A stretch of 64,000 nucleotides of DNA from Bacteroidota bacterium (GCA_023426145.1 JAFABG010000006.1:76464-140463), one strand, 5' to 3'; counted from the stretch's first letter, positions 1 through 10,342 are shown. Numbers and translations: made by a program. The notes: a model not told the origin generated them from the sequence alone.

Positions 1-2604
1 GGGACTTTTGGTGCTAATAGCAGTGCTTTAGTTCTGATAGATGGTTTAGAAGGGGATCTTAATACGATTGATCCAGCAGATGTTGAAAGCTTTTCGATCT
101 TGAAAGATGCCTCAGCCACGGCTGTATATGGAGTAAGAGGAGCAAATGGGGTCGTACTTGTTAATACCAAAAAAGGACTTGCTGGGAAAATTCAAATTAC
201 GGGACGCTTTAATACTACTTTATCAGTGCTAAACCACTTACCGAAGTATTTAGGAGCATACGATTATGCCGTTTTAGCTAATGAGGCTCGAGAGGTGCGC
301 GGTGATACTCCATTGTATAATGAAACTGAGATGGGAATTATACGTAATGGATTAGATCATGATATGTATCCAGATGTAGATTGGCAAAAAGAAATATTAA
401 ATAAAAGCTTCTGGCGGCACACTTATTATGTTAGCGGCAGGGGAGGAAGTGATGTTGCTCGTTATTTTTTGAGTTTAGGAGGAAAACATGAAAGTGCTGC
501 ATATAAAGTAGACAAGAATAGTATTTATAGTTCTAATGTTAGTTATAACACCTATAACTATCGTATCAACCTTGATGTTAACCTCACCAATACTACAAAA
601 GTGTATTTGGGATCAGATGGCTTTTTGTCTCAGTTAAAGCAGCCTGGAGTAGCTAATACTGAATATATATGGGGGGCACAGTCCCGTTTAACTCCTTTAA
701 CTATTCCTACACAATATTCTAATGGCTTGTTGCCGGGTAGAGGAAGTGGTGACTTGGCCTCACCTTATGTGATGATTAATCACACGGGGAGAGCGGCAGA
801 TGAAGTTTATAAAGGAAAAACTACATTAGCACTTAATCAAGACTTATCCAAGATGTTGAGTGGTTTAAAATTCCGCGTTCAAGGAGCTTATGATATCCAT
901 AGTTATTTTAGTGAAAGAAGAACAGTACAGCCGCCTCTTTACACCGCTCTAGGAAGAGCTTACGATGGTTCACTAATAATGCAGGAAACTGTACAAGAAA
1001 AAAAAGCATCCTATAGTAAATCAACTCGGCAGTATCGTAAATATCACTTTGAAGCGGTGCTCAATTATGATCATCTTTTTGGTCATGACCATCGTACCTC
1101 TGCATTAGTCTATTATTACCTCAGCGATGAAAAGGATACGGATGATGCAACGAGTAACCTTTCGGCTATTCCTTTACGTTATCAAGGAGTATCTAGTAGA
1201 TTGACTTATGGCTTTCGCGACACCTACTTGCTCGATGTTAACTTCGGATATACTGGTTCCGAGAACTTTCAGCCAGGCAGACAATATGGTTTTTTCCCCT
1301 CAATAGCGTTGGGGTGGGTGCCGACAGGATATAAATTTGTAGAAGAGGCATTTCCATGGCTTAATTATTTGAAAATAAGAGCTTCATACGGATCTGTTGG
1401 TAACGATAGAATCACTGATATCCGATTTCCTTATTTGACTAAGGTGAATGAAGGGAAAGGTGACGTGTGGGGAGTTCCTAATTTAGAAACGATTAGCGAA
1501 ACCAGAATTGGAGCGGATAATTTGGCTTGGGAAAGGGCTATAAAGACTAACATCGGAATTGAAGGAAAGTTGTTTAACAATAAAGTTGATTTTGTCTTGG
1601 ATCTTTTTCAAGATCAACGCAACGGTATTTTTCAGCAACGTGTGCAGGTACCTGAATACGTAGGAGTTGTTTCGAACCCTTTTGCTAATGTCGGAAAGAT
1701 GAAAAGTTCTGGAGCCGATGGAAATATAAGCTTTAATCAACAGATAACTTCAGATTTAGATTTTACTATCAGAGGTAATTTCACTTATTCTAAAAATGTA
1801 GTGCAAAACTGGGAACAAGCTTATCTTGAGTATCCTTATCTTGAGTATAATAATTATCCTTATAATTCGATTCGTGGTTATCAAGCTATCGGCTTGTTTA
1901 AGGATGAAGAGGATATAAAATATAGCCCGAAACAAACTTTTGGAGAAGTGATGCCTGGGGATATAAAATATAAGGATGTAAATGGTGACGGAATGGTTGA
2001 TAAACTAGATATGGTTCCTTTAGCACACAGTACCTATCCTTTATTAATGTATGGTATCGGTGCAGAAGTTCGATACAAGAATCTTACGGTTGGTGTATTA
2101 TTTAAAGGAACCGGAAAAACTTCTTTCTTTTATGTCGGACAGCGAACGACCGTAAATGATGAAACTCGTTTGAACGGGATGGGATACATGCCTTTTTTTG
2201 AAGGCAATTTAGGTAATGTACTCACTCTTGCAGCAGATCCTGCGAATCGTTGGATTCCTAAAGAGTATGCAGCAGAACATGGCATTGATCCGGCTTTGGC
2301 AGAGAATCCCAATGCACGTTTTCCACGTTTACAATATGGAAATAACAGTAATAACAGTCAGTTATCTACTTTCTGGCAAGGAGATTCTCGATACTTGCGT
2401 CTCGAAGAGATCACTTTGAACTATCATGTTGCTCTTGCCTGTCTACGCCGAGTTGGAATCTCTTCATTAGATATTCAATTTGTAGGAAATAATTTATTTG
2501 TGTGGGATACCGTGAAGATTTTCGATCCCGAACAAGCAAGATGGAATGGTCGTAAATATCCTATTCCTTCCACTTACTCGTTGCAGTTATATGTCAACTT
2601 CTAA
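1..2604 (+). CDS. SusC-like TonB-dependent receptor, 5' partial
   Basis: C-terminal 867 residues of a SusC/RagA outer-membrane receptor; the frame is open from base 1, so the signal peptide, carboxypeptidase-D-like domain and the start of the plug lie outside the window. The visible beginning is the end of the plug (LVLIDGLEGD, then SILKDASATAVYGVRGANGV), the classic SusC motif, followed by a large beta-barrel ending in the aromatic LQLYVNF. In this family the barrel pairs with a SusD lipoprotein to import oligosaccharides or peptides with TonB energy. The SusD partner starts 19 bp downstream. The ATG at 100 is internal to the plug and is not the start. Substrate cannot be told from the sequence. 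Confidence 0.95.
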   Translation, partial: GTFGANSSALVLIDGLEGDLNTIDPADVESFSILKDASATAVYGVRGANGVVLVNTKKGLAGKIQITGRFNTTLSVLNHLPKYLGAYDYAVLANEAREVRGDTPLYNETEMGIIRNGLDHDMYPDVDWQKEILNKSFWRHTYYVSGRGGSDVARYFLSLGGKHESAAYKVDKNSIYSSNVSYNTYNYRINLDVNLTNTTKVYLGSDGFLSQLKQPGVANTEYIWGAQSRLTPLTIPTQYSNGLLPGRGSGDLASPYVMINHTGRAADEVYKGKTTLALNQDLSKMLSGLKFRVQGAYDIHSYFSERRTVQPPLYTALGRAYDGSLIMQETVQEKKASYSKSTRQYRKYHFEAVLNYDHLFGHDHRTSALVYYYLSDEKDTDDATSNLSAIPLRYQGVSSRLTYGFRDTYLLDVNFGYTGSENFQPGRQYGFFPSIALGWVPTGYKFVEEAFPWLNYLKIRASYGSVGNDRITDIRFPYLTKVNEGKGDVWGVPNLETISETRIGADNLAWERAIKTNIGIEGKLFNNKVDFVLDLFQDQRNGIFQQRVQVPEYVGVVSNPFANVGKMKSSGADGNISFNQQITSDLDFTIRGNFTYSKNVVQNWEQAYLEYPYLEYNNYPYNSIRGYQAIGLFKDEEDIKYSPKQTFGEVMPGDIKYKDVNGDGMVDKLDMVPLAHSTYPLLMYGIGAEVRYKNLTVGVLFKGTGKTSFFYVGQRTTVNDETRLNGMGYMPFFEGNLGNVLTLAADPANRWIPKEYAAEHGIDPALAENPNARFPRLQYGNNSNNSQLSTFWQGDSRYLRLEEITLNYHVALACLRRVGISSLDIQFVGNNLFVWDTVKIFDPEQARWNGRKYPIPSTYSLQLYVNF

Positions 2605-2623
2605 TTTTTTATAATCCGATAGA

Positions 2624-4651
2624 ATGAAAAAGTCAATTACAATGAAAGTAACAAAAGTGGCTTTACTTAGTCCTATACTAGTTCTAGTAATGTCCTGTAG
2701 TAATTTTTTAAATATAGATAATTACTTTGATGATGAATTTAATATTGATTCAGTATTTACCAATGCTAGATATATGGAAGCCTATATGTGGGGAGCAGCA
2801 GCTATGTTTCCAGATGAGGCTCAGACGATAAGATATGGTTTCACTCCTGGTCCTATGGCTACTGATGAGGCTTTTAATGGGCTAACAGGTGCTGGATCAG
2901 CAAATGTTTATTATGGAATGGATTTTGCTACAGGGCGTATTTCTCCTGACTTTTTCGGTGATGGTAGCCCTAATCTTAATCAGTGGAGCAACTATTATAA
3001 AATCATTCGTAAATGTAATAGTATCCTTCAAAATTTAGATCGACCGAAAGATCTAACAAACACTGATCGACTTCGTATTGAAGGATATACGCGTTTTATT
3101 CGTGCTTATGCTTACTACAATGTATTAGTTGATTTTGGGCCTCCTATTCTTCTTGGTGACGAAGTGGTAAACACTAATGAACCTATTGAATACTATGATC
3201 GTCCTAGAGCGACTTATGATGAAGCAATGGATTATACTTGTGAGGAATTTGAAAAGGCAGCGCGTTTGTTGCCATCACCTGATGAAGTGTCTGCTTTAGA
3301 TTTTGGACGCCCTACTAAAGGAGCCGCTTTCGCTTTGATTGCTCGTTTGAGGCTTATACATGCAAGCCCATTATTTAATGGTGGACCTGTTGCAAGTTCT
3401 TATTTTGGAAATTGGAAACGTTCAACAGATCATGTGAACTATGTTTCTCAGCAATATGATGAAAGTCGCTGGGTAGTAGCGGCTGCTGCTGCAAAACGCG
3501 TAATGGACATGGGGAAATATAAATTATATACTGTGTTGAAAGACGATAAGACGCCTGAACTTCCTAAAGGAGTTACTTCTGATCCTAATTTTTATGAAAA
3601 CTATCCGAACGGAGCTGCAGGCATAGACCCCTTTAAATCTTATTCGGATATTTTCACGGGTGAAGCTGTAGCCGCAATTAATCCGGAGCTAATATGGGGA
3701 AGGAATACGAGCTACATTAATGAGTACATTAGTAAAGGGGCTTTCCCACCATCTCTTGGAGGATGGGGGCGTTTTTGTGTGACGCAGAAAGTGGTAGATG
3801 CTTATTTGATGGATGATGGGCGAACGAAGGAGGAAGCCTTTGCTGATGGTTATTATTCCGAGATAGGTTTTACCTCAGAACCTCGTTTTTTCTCTGGGTA
3901 CCCTCTTAACTCAGGAGTGTATAATATGTATGCTCACCGTGAGATGCGATTCTATGCTTCAATTGGCTTCAATGAGGCCGTTTGGCAAGCTCTTTCGAGT
4001 ACAACACTTAATAATCATACTGCTAAATACTATTATCAAGATGCAGATGGACGTGGTGGGGTAACAGCTAGTTCTCCGAACTATCCAATTACAGGTTATG
4101 TGATTAAGAAGTTTAATCATCCCATGGATGCGTGGACAGGTACGGGAGCTCGTCATATTCAGAAAGCTTATTGTATAATAAGGTATGCAGAGATTTTATT
4201 GTCCTATGCCGAGGCACTTAATAACTTAACTACGACTCATACAGTAACTCTTGGGGGGCAGCAATATACACTCAATAGAGACAGGGAAGAAATTAAAAAA
4301 GCATTTGACCTCGTTAGATACAGAGCTGGCTTGCCAGGACTTACAGGTACTCAACTTAATGATCCGGAAGATGTTCAAAAACAAATTGAACGCGAACGGA
4401 TGGTTGAATTTCTGTGGGAAAATAGACGATTCTATGATGTACGTCGCTGGGGGATTTATGAACAAACTGAACAAGAACCTATTCGAGGAATGAATCCTGA
4501 CGGGGCAACGAAGGAAACGTATTATCAACGTGTAATACCAAGTACTTCTTCCTTCCTTACGCGGGTTGTCAATAAAAAATCGATCTGGTTGCCCATTCCA
4601 CGTGCTGAAATGAGAAGGTTGCCATCGATGGATCAAAATCCAGGCTATTAA
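2624..4651 (+). CDS. SusD/RagB-family nutrient-binding lipoprotein
   Basis: 675 residues, beginning with a lipoprotein signal ending in VMSCSN (lipid-anchored Cys about residue 25), so a surface-exposed outer-membrane lipoprotein. SusD traits are visible: the N-terminal helical region (WSNYYKIIRKCNSIL), the GYTRFIRAYAYYNVLVDFGPPIL segment typical of the TPR-like fold, and a C-terminal ERERMVEFLWENRRFYDVRRWG motif near residue 600, a family hallmark. It caps the SusC barrel encoded just upstream. An in-frame Met six codons later is a possible alternative start, but both give the same signal peptide. Confidence 0.95.
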   Translation: MKKSITMKVTKVALLSPILVLVMSCSNFLNIDNYFDDEFNIDSVFTNARYMEAYMWGAAAMFPDEAQTIRYGFTPGPMATDEAFNGLTGAGSANVYYGMDFATGRISPDFFGDGSPNLNQWSNYYKIIRKCNSILQNLDRPKDLTNTDRLRIEGYTRFIRAYAYYNVLVDFGPPILLGDEVVNTNEPIEYYDRPRATYDEAMDYTCEEFEKAARLLPSPDEVSALDFGRPTKGAAFALIARLRLIHASPLFNGGPVASSYFGNWKRSTDHVNYVSQQYDESRWVVAAAAAKRVMDMGKYKLYTVLKDDKTPELPKGVTSDPNFYENYPNGAAGIDPFKSYSDIFTGEAVAAINPELIWGRNTSYINEYISKGAFPPSLGGWGRFCVTQKVVDAYLMDDGRTKEEAFADGYYSEIGFTSEPRFFSGYPLNSGVYNMYAHREMRFYASIGFNEAVWQALSSTTLNNHTAKYYYQDADGRGGVTASSPNYPITGYVIKKFNHPMDAWTGTGARHIQKAYCIIRYAEILLSYAEALNNLTTTHTVTLGGQQYTLNRDREEIKKAFDLVRYRAGLPGLTGTQLNDPEDVQKQIERERMVEFLWENRRFYDVRRWGIYEQTEQEPIRGMNPDGATKETYYQRVIPSTSSFLTRVVNKKSIWLPIPRAEMRRLPSMDQNPGY

Positions 4652-4673
4652 TCAACTTGATATAAATGATAAA

Positions 4674-5579
4674 ATGAAACGAAGTAATCTATTAATATGT
4701 GCACTTATTGTAGTGTTCTCTTCCTGCAACGATAATGAGGTGTTTAAAAAGGAAATGTATAAGAATGTAGTGGCGTTAATCAGTAGCGATTATTATAATA
4801 GTTTTCAGGAAACAGTTCCTCTACAGTCAACAGGAGATGGATATGTTGGGTATATTGCAGCTTCTTCGGGGGGGACTCATGCGCCTACTAAGGATTTGGT
4901 TATTGGCTTAGAAGAAGATGCAACTCCTTTGGATCTTTACAATCGATCTTTGTATGACATTGACGATAAATTGTATGCTAGGTTTTTGTCTAGAGATAAA
5001 TATGAAATAGAGAATTACGAGATTCGGATAAAGTCCGGAGAACGAACCGGCAAGACGATGATTAAGATTCATCCTGATGGGTTATCGCCTGATTCTACTT
5101 ATTTTATCGGGTTAAAAGCAATTGACGTTTCTGGTGTAGAAATTAATCCCAAGAAGAATACGATTCTCTATCAGATACTTATAAAGAATGATTATGCCAC
5201 GCAGGCTGATAATGTTTATTACTCTATGTCTGGGTTAGTTAATGGCATGGTCACAGCAGGTAACAAGAAATTATTTCCTCTCACTTATAATCGCGTACGA
5301 ATGGTCGCAGGTACAGAAACATTTGAGAGTACGATTGCTAAAATCAATAAAACGGCTGTAATACTAGAAGTGGACGATCAGCATCACGTGATTATTAAGC
5401 CTTATAAAGATATAGATGTACAACAAGTGGATGGTGACTTAAAGTATCCTAATACATTTAAAGTGGAAGAATCATTCGGGCATGTTTACAATGTATTCCT
5501 TCTGTCATACGAATACACAATAAATGGTGTAAAGAAATCAATGCAGGAAGAACTTAGATTGGAGGTTGGTGTTAAGTAA
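4674..5579 (+). CDS. DUF1735/BT_3987-type surface lipoprotein
   Basis: 301 residues with a lipoprotein signal (IVVFSSCND). The N-terminal half resembles the DUF1735 (BT_3987 N-terminal) beta-sandwich found in Bacteroides glycan-binding lipoproteins (YKNVVALISSDYYN, then a long strand-rich region to about residue 165 ending in KNTILYQILIKN). The second half is a separate strand-rich domain, possibly DUF4361. It lies 22 bp after the SusD gene and just before a terminator, so it is the last gene of the SusC/SusD transcript. The likely role is a surface glycan-binding protein. No catalytic domain is visible. Family assignment is from recognition, not a search. Confidence 0.75.
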   Translation: MKRSNLLICALIVVFSSCNDNEVFKKEMYKNVVALISSDYYNSFQETVPLQSTGDGYVGYIAASSGGTHAPTKDLVIGLEEDATPLDLYNRSLYDIDDKLYARFLSRDKYEIENYEIRIKSGERTGKTMIKIHPDGLSPDSTYFIGLKAIDVSGVEINPKKNTILYQILIKNDYATQADNVYYSMSGLVNGMVTAGNKKLFPLTYNRVRMVAGTETFESTIAKINKTAVILEVDDQHHVIIKPYKDIDVQQVDGDLKYPNTFKVEESFGHVYNVFLLSYEYTINGVKKSMQEELRLEVGVK

Positions 5580-5604
5580 GAAAATGTAAGTGATTGACTA
5601 TAGA

Positions 5605-5630
5605 ATAAGGGCAGTTTTGGCTGTCCTTAT
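5605..5630 (+). terminator. Intrinsic terminator of the first SusC/SusD operon
   Basis: ATAAGGGCAG, a 6-nt loop and CTGTCCTTAT form a 10-bp stem with one G-U pair, followed by ATCTTTTT. It begins 26 bp after the stop of the DUF1735-type lipoprotein. Confidence 0.85.
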
Positions 5631-5758
5631 ATCTTTTTGATATATATTTCACGAGGCACTTATCTCTTTATTTTTGGCCATTAATAGCTATAATTGCCAA
5701 ACTCTATCTAAATTTCCAATTCTTTAGTTTGTTCTTCTCATTTTCTCTTTTTTATGAT

Positions 5759-5766
5759 TAACTTTG
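5759..5766 (+). promoter_or_regulatory. Bacteroidota -7 promoter element
   Basis: TAACTTTG matches TAnnTTTG and lies 30 bp before the transporter start codon. A TTTG at 5728-5731 is further upstream than the usual 19-20 nt spacing, so only the -7 box is convincing. Confidence 0.5.
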
Positions 5767-5796
5767 CGCCCTTAAATTAACTAACCTTTAAAAAAC

Positions 5797-7395
5797 ATGT
5801 TTACTAACTTATTACATTTCTCTTATTTCTCACTCTTTCTAATTGTTGCTTTAGGATTTATGTTAGGAAGGATAAAGATTAAGGGATTGTCTCTTGACGT
5901 ATCGGCAGTAATTTTTATTGCTTTATTATTTGGGCATTTTGGTGTTGTTATCCCTAAAGAATTAGGTAGTTTTGGTTTGGTACTTTTTATCTTTACTATT
6001 GGTATTCAGGCAGGCCCCGGATTCTTTGATTCATTCAGAAGTAAAGGGAAAACACTCATTTTGATTACTATGCTTATTATTAGCTCAGCTTGTTTGACAG
6101 CTGTTGGCTTAAAATATCTATTTGATATTGATACACCAAGTGTTGTTGGATTAATTGCAGGAGCGTTAACCAGTACGCCTGGATTGGCTGTGGCTATTGA
6201 CAGTACGCATTCTCCTCTAGCTTCTATCGCTTATGGTATTGCTTATCCGTTTGGAGTAATTGGTGTGATTCTTTTCGTGAAACTACTGCCTAAAGTGATG
6301 CGTATAAATTTAGATCAAGAGGCTCGCCGTCTCGAAATAGAACGTCGTGGTCAGTTTCCAGAACTAGGCACTTGCATTTATCGTATTACTAATCCTAGTG
6401 TTTATAATCGTAGCTTGTTGCAAATTAATGCACGCGCTATGACCGGGGCTGTTATTTCGAGATTAAAACATGGAGAGGAAATATCTATTCCTACAGCACA
6501 TACTGTATTGCGTGAGGGCGATTATATTCAGGCAGTGGGCAGTGAAGACTCTTTGAATCAGTTGGCTGTTTTAGTTGGCGAACGTGAGGCAGGTGAACTT
6601 CCATTGGATAAAACACAAGAGAAAGAATCTTTGTTGTTGACTAAAAAAGATATGATTAATAAACAAGTTGGAGATTTGAATTTACAGAAGAACTTTGGTT
6701 GTACAGTGACTCGTGTTCGTCGAAGTGGTATTGACTTATCTCCATCTCCTGATTTAGCATTGAAATTTGGTGATAAACTTATGGTTGTGGGAGAGAAGGA
6801 AGGTATTAAAGGAGTAGCGAGACTGCTAGGAAACAATGCAAAAAAACTTTCTGATACAGATTTTTTCCCTATTGCAATGGGGATTGTGCTAGGTGTATTG
6901 TTCGGACAGTTAAATATATCTTTCTCAGACAGCTTGTCGTTTTCACCTGGATTGACAGGTGGGGTGCTAATGGTAGCTCTTTTTTTGAGTGCTGTAGGCA
7001 AAACAGGTCCAATTCTTTGGTCAATGTCAGGTCCTGCAAATCAATTGTTGCGTCAGTTGGGATTATTACTTTTCCTTGCTGAAGTGGGAACCTCTGCAGG
7101 AACGAACCTAGTATCTACTTTCCAAGAAAGCGGTCTGCTGATGTTTGGCGTTGGAGCAGCAATAACTATCGTACCGATGTTAGTGGCTACCATTGTTGGT
7201 CGATTAGTATTTAAGATCAATTTATTAGATTTATTAGGTACTATAACAGGAGGTATGACTAGTACGCCAGGTTTAGCAGCAGCCGATTCAATGGTTGATA
7301 GTAACATTCCTAGTGTAGCTTATGCAACAGTATATCCGATCGCTATGGTATTCCTTATTTTATTTATACAAATCATATCTTCGGTTGTCTATTAA
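5797..7395 (+). CDS. AspT/YidE-type putative transporter with two TrkA_C domains
   Basis: 532-residue inner-membrane protein of the aspartate:alanine exchanger (AAE) superfamily. It has the family's internal duplication: about five N-terminal membrane helices with the signature LTSTPGLAVAID, a cytosolic middle (about residues 190-350) carrying two TrkA_C-like ligand domains (NRSLLQINARAMTGAVISRL and GCTVTRVRRSGIDL), and a second helical half with MTSTPGLAAADS. Family members exchange or export small acids; the substrate is not predictable here. It is monocistronic, between a terminator upstream and its own promoter on one side and a new promoter downstream. Confidence 0.9.
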   Translation: MFTNLLHFSYFSLFLIVALGFMLGRIKIKGLSLDVSAVIFIALLFGHFGVVIPKELGSFGLVLFIFTIGIQAGPGFFDSFRSKGKTLILITMLIISSACLTAVGLKYLFDIDTPSVVGLIAGALTSTPGLAVAIDSTHSPLASIAYGIAYPFGVIGVILFVKLLPKVMRINLDQEARRLEIERRGQFPELGTCIYRITNPSVYNRSLLQINARAMTGAVISRLKHGEEISIPTAHTVLREGDYIQAVGSEDSLNQLAVLVGEREAGELPLDKTQEKESLLLTKKDMINKQVGDLNLQKNFGCTVTRVRRSGIDLSPSPDLALKFGDKLMVVGEKEGIKGVARLLGNNAKKLSDTDFFPIAMGIVLGVLFGQLNISFSDSLSFSPGLTGGVLMVALFLSAVGKTGPILWSMSGPANQLLRQLGLLLFLAEVGTSAGTNLVSTFQESGLLMFGVGAAITIVPMLVATIVGRLVFKINLLDLLGTITGGMTSTPGLAAADSMVDSNIPSVAYATVYPIAMVFLILFIQIISSVVY

Positions 7396-7415
7396 AAAAT
7401 CACTATATATAGGGA

Positions 7416-7446
7416 TTGCCTAAGCAAAAAAGAGTTTGTACTTTTG
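7416..7446 (+). promoter_or_regulatory. Promoter for the His-rich protein and TonB receptor
   Basis: TTGC (7416-7419), 19 nt, then TACTTTTG (7439-7446), matching the Bacteroidota -33/-7 arrangement. The first start codon (GTG) follows 21 bp later. Confidence 0.65.
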
Positions 7447-7467
7447 CAGCCAGAAATTTAAACAAGG

Positions 7468-7824
7468 GTGAAAAGACTATTTCTGACTATAATGCGCTAT
7501 TTCTTACCTGTATTGTTCATTTCATATCTGGTAAGCATTACATTCTTTGTTCACGTTCATGTGATCAATGGTGTTACAATAGTTCATTCTCATCCCTTTA
7601 AGAAAGGAAGCGCACACCACCATTCCACCGTAGAACTATGTCTAGTTCATTTCTTGTCTCATCTGACAGCGGACGGTGCAACGGTTGTGTTCGCTCTTTT
7701 TTTATTTATTCCATCTATCTTGTGGAAGTTACGTGGAACTTCTTTAGTACTCCGTTATCATTACCCATATCATGGTTTGGTGGGGCTTAGAGCACCACCT
7801 TGTATTCGTTTCTCTGTGTTTTAG
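7468..7824 (+). CDS. Small His-rich membrane protein of unknown function
   Basis: 118 residues, GTG start preceded by AAGGG; an ATG eight codons later is the alternative. I do not recognise a named family. It has an N-terminal membrane segment (YFLPVLFISYLVSITFFV), a His-rich stretch at about residues 28-56 (HVHV, HSHPF, HHH), and a second hydrophobic segment (VVFALFLFIPSIL). It sits 84 bp upstream of a TonB-dependent receptor and appears to share its promoter. The His pattern suggests metal binding, which is inference only; a role in metal uptake with the receptor is possible. Confidence 0.65.
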   Translation: MKRLFLTIMRYFLPVLFISYLVSITFFVHVHVINGVTIVHSHPFKKGSAHHHSTVELCLVHFLSHLTADGATVVFALFLFIPSILWKLRGTSLVLRYHYPYHGLVGLRAPPCIRFSVF

Positions 7825-7908
7825 TGAATATGAGTTCGTTCTATCTTTTAAAAACGAAACTTTATTTTATCAGACTATCTTTATTAGAAAACGAATAACA
7901 AACGAAAA

Positions 7909-10236
7909 ATGAGAAAATATACTCTTTCGCTTGTCTTGCTGTGCTGTGCGTTAATGCCTTTCAGTGTTGGACAAGCTGCTGTTTATGAGCATCCAGAATA
8001 TCCCGAACTACGTAAGTCAGATGCTAACATAATCGGTCATATCTTAGATAAAAATTCCAAAGAACATCTTGCTTATATTACTGTTGCCTTAAAGGGCACT
8101 ACCATTGGTACAGTAACTGATGCTACTGGACATTATTTCTTAAAAAATCTTCCAGAAGGAAATTTTGTACTTGAAGTGAGTTCGGTTGGGTATAAAACGG
8201 TTAGACGTAATGTCACACTGAAAAAAGGACATACACTAGAAGAAGATTTTGAAATAGAAGAAGATGCAGTAGCACTTGATGGCGTTGTTGTTTCTGCCAA
8301 TCGTAGCGAAACGACTCGACGCTTAGCACCTACTTTGGTGAATGTGGTAGACATGAAAATGTTTGAAACGACCAATTCCACAACTTTGGCTCAAGGGCTA
8401 AACTTTCAACCGGGAGTCCGTGTTGAATCTAACTGCCAAAATTGTGGTTTTCAGCAGGTACGTATCAATGGATTAGATGGTCCTTATACTCAAATATTGC
8501 TTGATTCTCGTCCTATTTTTAGTGCACTCTCTAGTGTTTATGGGATTGAGCAAATTCCAGCCAGTATGATAGAGCGCGTGGAAGTAATGCGTGGGGGAGG
8601 TTCAGCGTTATTTGGATCCTCTGCCATTGCTGGTACTATTAATATTATTACTAAAGAACCTATTCGCAACTCAGGAATGCTCTCTCATACTCTTACTGGA
8701 ATTGGTGACGGTGATGCTTTTGATAATAGTACGGCAATGAATGTTTCATTAGTCACAGATGACCAGCGTGCAGGTTTGTACATCTTTGGACAAAACCGGC
8801 ATCGTGCTGCTTACGATCACGATGGGGATGGATATTCTGAGATTCCTAAAATTCATGGCCAGACCGTCGGTTTTCGTTCTTTTATAAAAACCAGCACATA
8901 TTCAAAAATAACGTTTGAATATCATCACATGGAAGAATTTAGGAGAGGAGGTGATTTGCTAAATCGTCCACCTCATGAAGCTAATGTAGCTGAACAAACA
9001 GAGCATTCCATCAATGGCGGAGGCCTGAAGTATGACTATTTCTCACCCAATGAGAAGCATAGATTGAGCGTCTTTGCTTCAGCACAACATATAAATAGAG
9101 ATAGCTATTATGGTGGCGGACAAGATCCAAATGCTTACGGAAATACTACAGACTTAAATTGGATGTCTGGTACACAATATATGTATAGCTTTGGAAAATG
9201 TATTTTTATGCCTTCTGATTTGACTGTTGGTCTTGAATTTAACCAGGATAAGTTAGAAGATAATATGTGGGGCTATCACCGTACGGTGGATCAAAAAGTA
9301 AATATTGGTAGTGCCTTTTTCCAGAATGAGTGGAAAAACGACCATTGGGGATTTTTATTGGGTGGTCGTTTAGATAAACATAATCTTATAGATCATGTTA
9401 TTCTTAGCCCGCGCGCGAATCTTCGCTACAACCCAACTCAAGATATAAATTTGCGTTTGAGTTATTCCTCAGGCTTCCGTGCACCACAAGCCTTTGATGA
9501 AGATCTGCATGTTGAAAATGTCGGAGGAAATGTAGCTATGATTGAGTTAGCTAAAGATTTGAAAGAGGAAAGGTCCAAAAGCCTAAGTATTTCCGCAGAT
9601 ATTTATCATCGTTTTGGCGCTTTTCAGGTCAACTTTCTTGTGGAAGGATTTTATACGAAATTGTCGGATGTGTTTGCTTTGACAGATGGAGAAGTTGTCA
9701 ATGGTGTATTAACTCGAACTCGTTATAATGCTCCTGGAGCCAAAGTGATGGGTGTGAACTTAGAAGGAAAAATGGCTTATTTAAGCAAATTTCAGATTCA
9801 AGCGGGAGCCACTTTGCAACAGAGCCATTACCGTGAGCAGCATGTCTGGAATAAAGAGGCTCTACCTGTGAAGAAGATGATGCGTACTCCAAATACGTAC
9901 GGCTACTTAACCGCTACCTATACTCCTTTAAAACCTTTAGCAATTTCGTTATCTGGTACCTACACTGGTTCGATGTTAGTTCCTCACGAAGCGGTTCCCG
10001 GGTTCTTAGATAAACCTGTTACAGTCGACACAAAAGATTTTTTTGATGTAGCTCTTAAAGTTTCTTATGATTTTAAACTCTATAAGGCAATGACTTTGCA
10101 AGCGAATGCTGGCGTCCAGAATATTTTTAATGCTTATCAGGATGACTTTGATAAAGGACCTAATCGCGACTCTGGATATATCTATGGTCCCTCATTGCCT
10201 AGAAGCTTTTTTGCTGGGGTAAAAATCAGTTATTAA
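7909..10236 (+). CDS. TonB-dependent receptor with CxxC in the plug
   Basis: 775-residue outer-membrane receptor: signal peptide (to about residue 24), a carboxypeptidase-D regulatory-like domain (about 40-118), plug domain (about 125-250) and a 22-strand-type barrel ending in FFAGVKISY. The plug contains NCQNCGF (Cys176, Cys179), then VRINGLDGPYTQILLDSRP and ERVEVMRGGGSALFGSSAIAGTINI. No SusD partner follows, so this is a metallophore, metal, cobalamin or haem-type receptor rather than a SusC. The His-rich small protein upstream hints at a metal-linked substrate; that is inference. Confidence 0.9.
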   Translation: MRKYTLSLVLLCCALMPFSVGQAAVYEHPEYPELRKSDANIIGHILDKNSKEHLAYITVALKGTTIGTVTDATGHYFLKNLPEGNFVLEVSSVGYKTVRRNVTLKKGHTLEEDFEIEEDAVALDGVVVSANRSETTRRLAPTLVNVVDMKMFETTNSTTLAQGLNFQPGVRVESNCQNCGFQQVRINGLDGPYTQILLDSRPIFSALSSVYGIEQIPASMIERVEVMRGGGSALFGSSAIAGTINIITKEPIRNSGMLSHTLTGIGDGDAFDNSTAMNVSLVTDDQRAGLYIFGQNRHRAAYDHDGDGYSEIPKIHGQTVGFRSFIKTSTYSKITFEYHHMEEFRRGGDLLNRPPHEANVAEQTEHSINGGGLKYDYFSPNEKHRLSVFASAQHINRDSYYGGGQDPNAYGNTTDLNWMSGTQYMYSFGKCIFMPSDLTVGLEFNQDKLEDNMWGYHRTVDQKVNIGSAFFQNEWKNDHWGFLLGGRLDKHNLIDHVILSPRANLRYNPTQDINLRLSYSSGFRAPQAFDEDLHVENVGGNVAMIELAKDLKEERSKSLSISADIYHRFGAFQVNFLVEGFYTKLSDVFALTDGEVVNGVLTRTRYNAPGAKVMGVNLEGKMAYLSKFQIQAGATLQQSHYREQHVWNKEALPVKKMMRTPNTYGYLTATYTPLKPLAISLSGTYTGSMLVPHEAVPGFLDKPVTVDTKDFFDVALKVSYDFKLYKAMTLQANAGVQNIFNAYQDDFDKGPNRDSGYIYGPSLPRSFFAGVKISY

Positions 10237-10342
10237 GATTATGAGCTAGTTTTGATTTATAAAATAGGTTTTTATCGAGCCTATTATATTCTGCAAGTAT
10301 TTAGGTAATAGTTGATTTTATAAGTGATACTAGCGGAGCAAG

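Noticed and set aside
4226..4636. 136-codon minus-strand open frame opposite the SusD gene
   Set aside because: Lies entirely within a strongly supported SusD gene and has no recognisable domain; a mirror frame.
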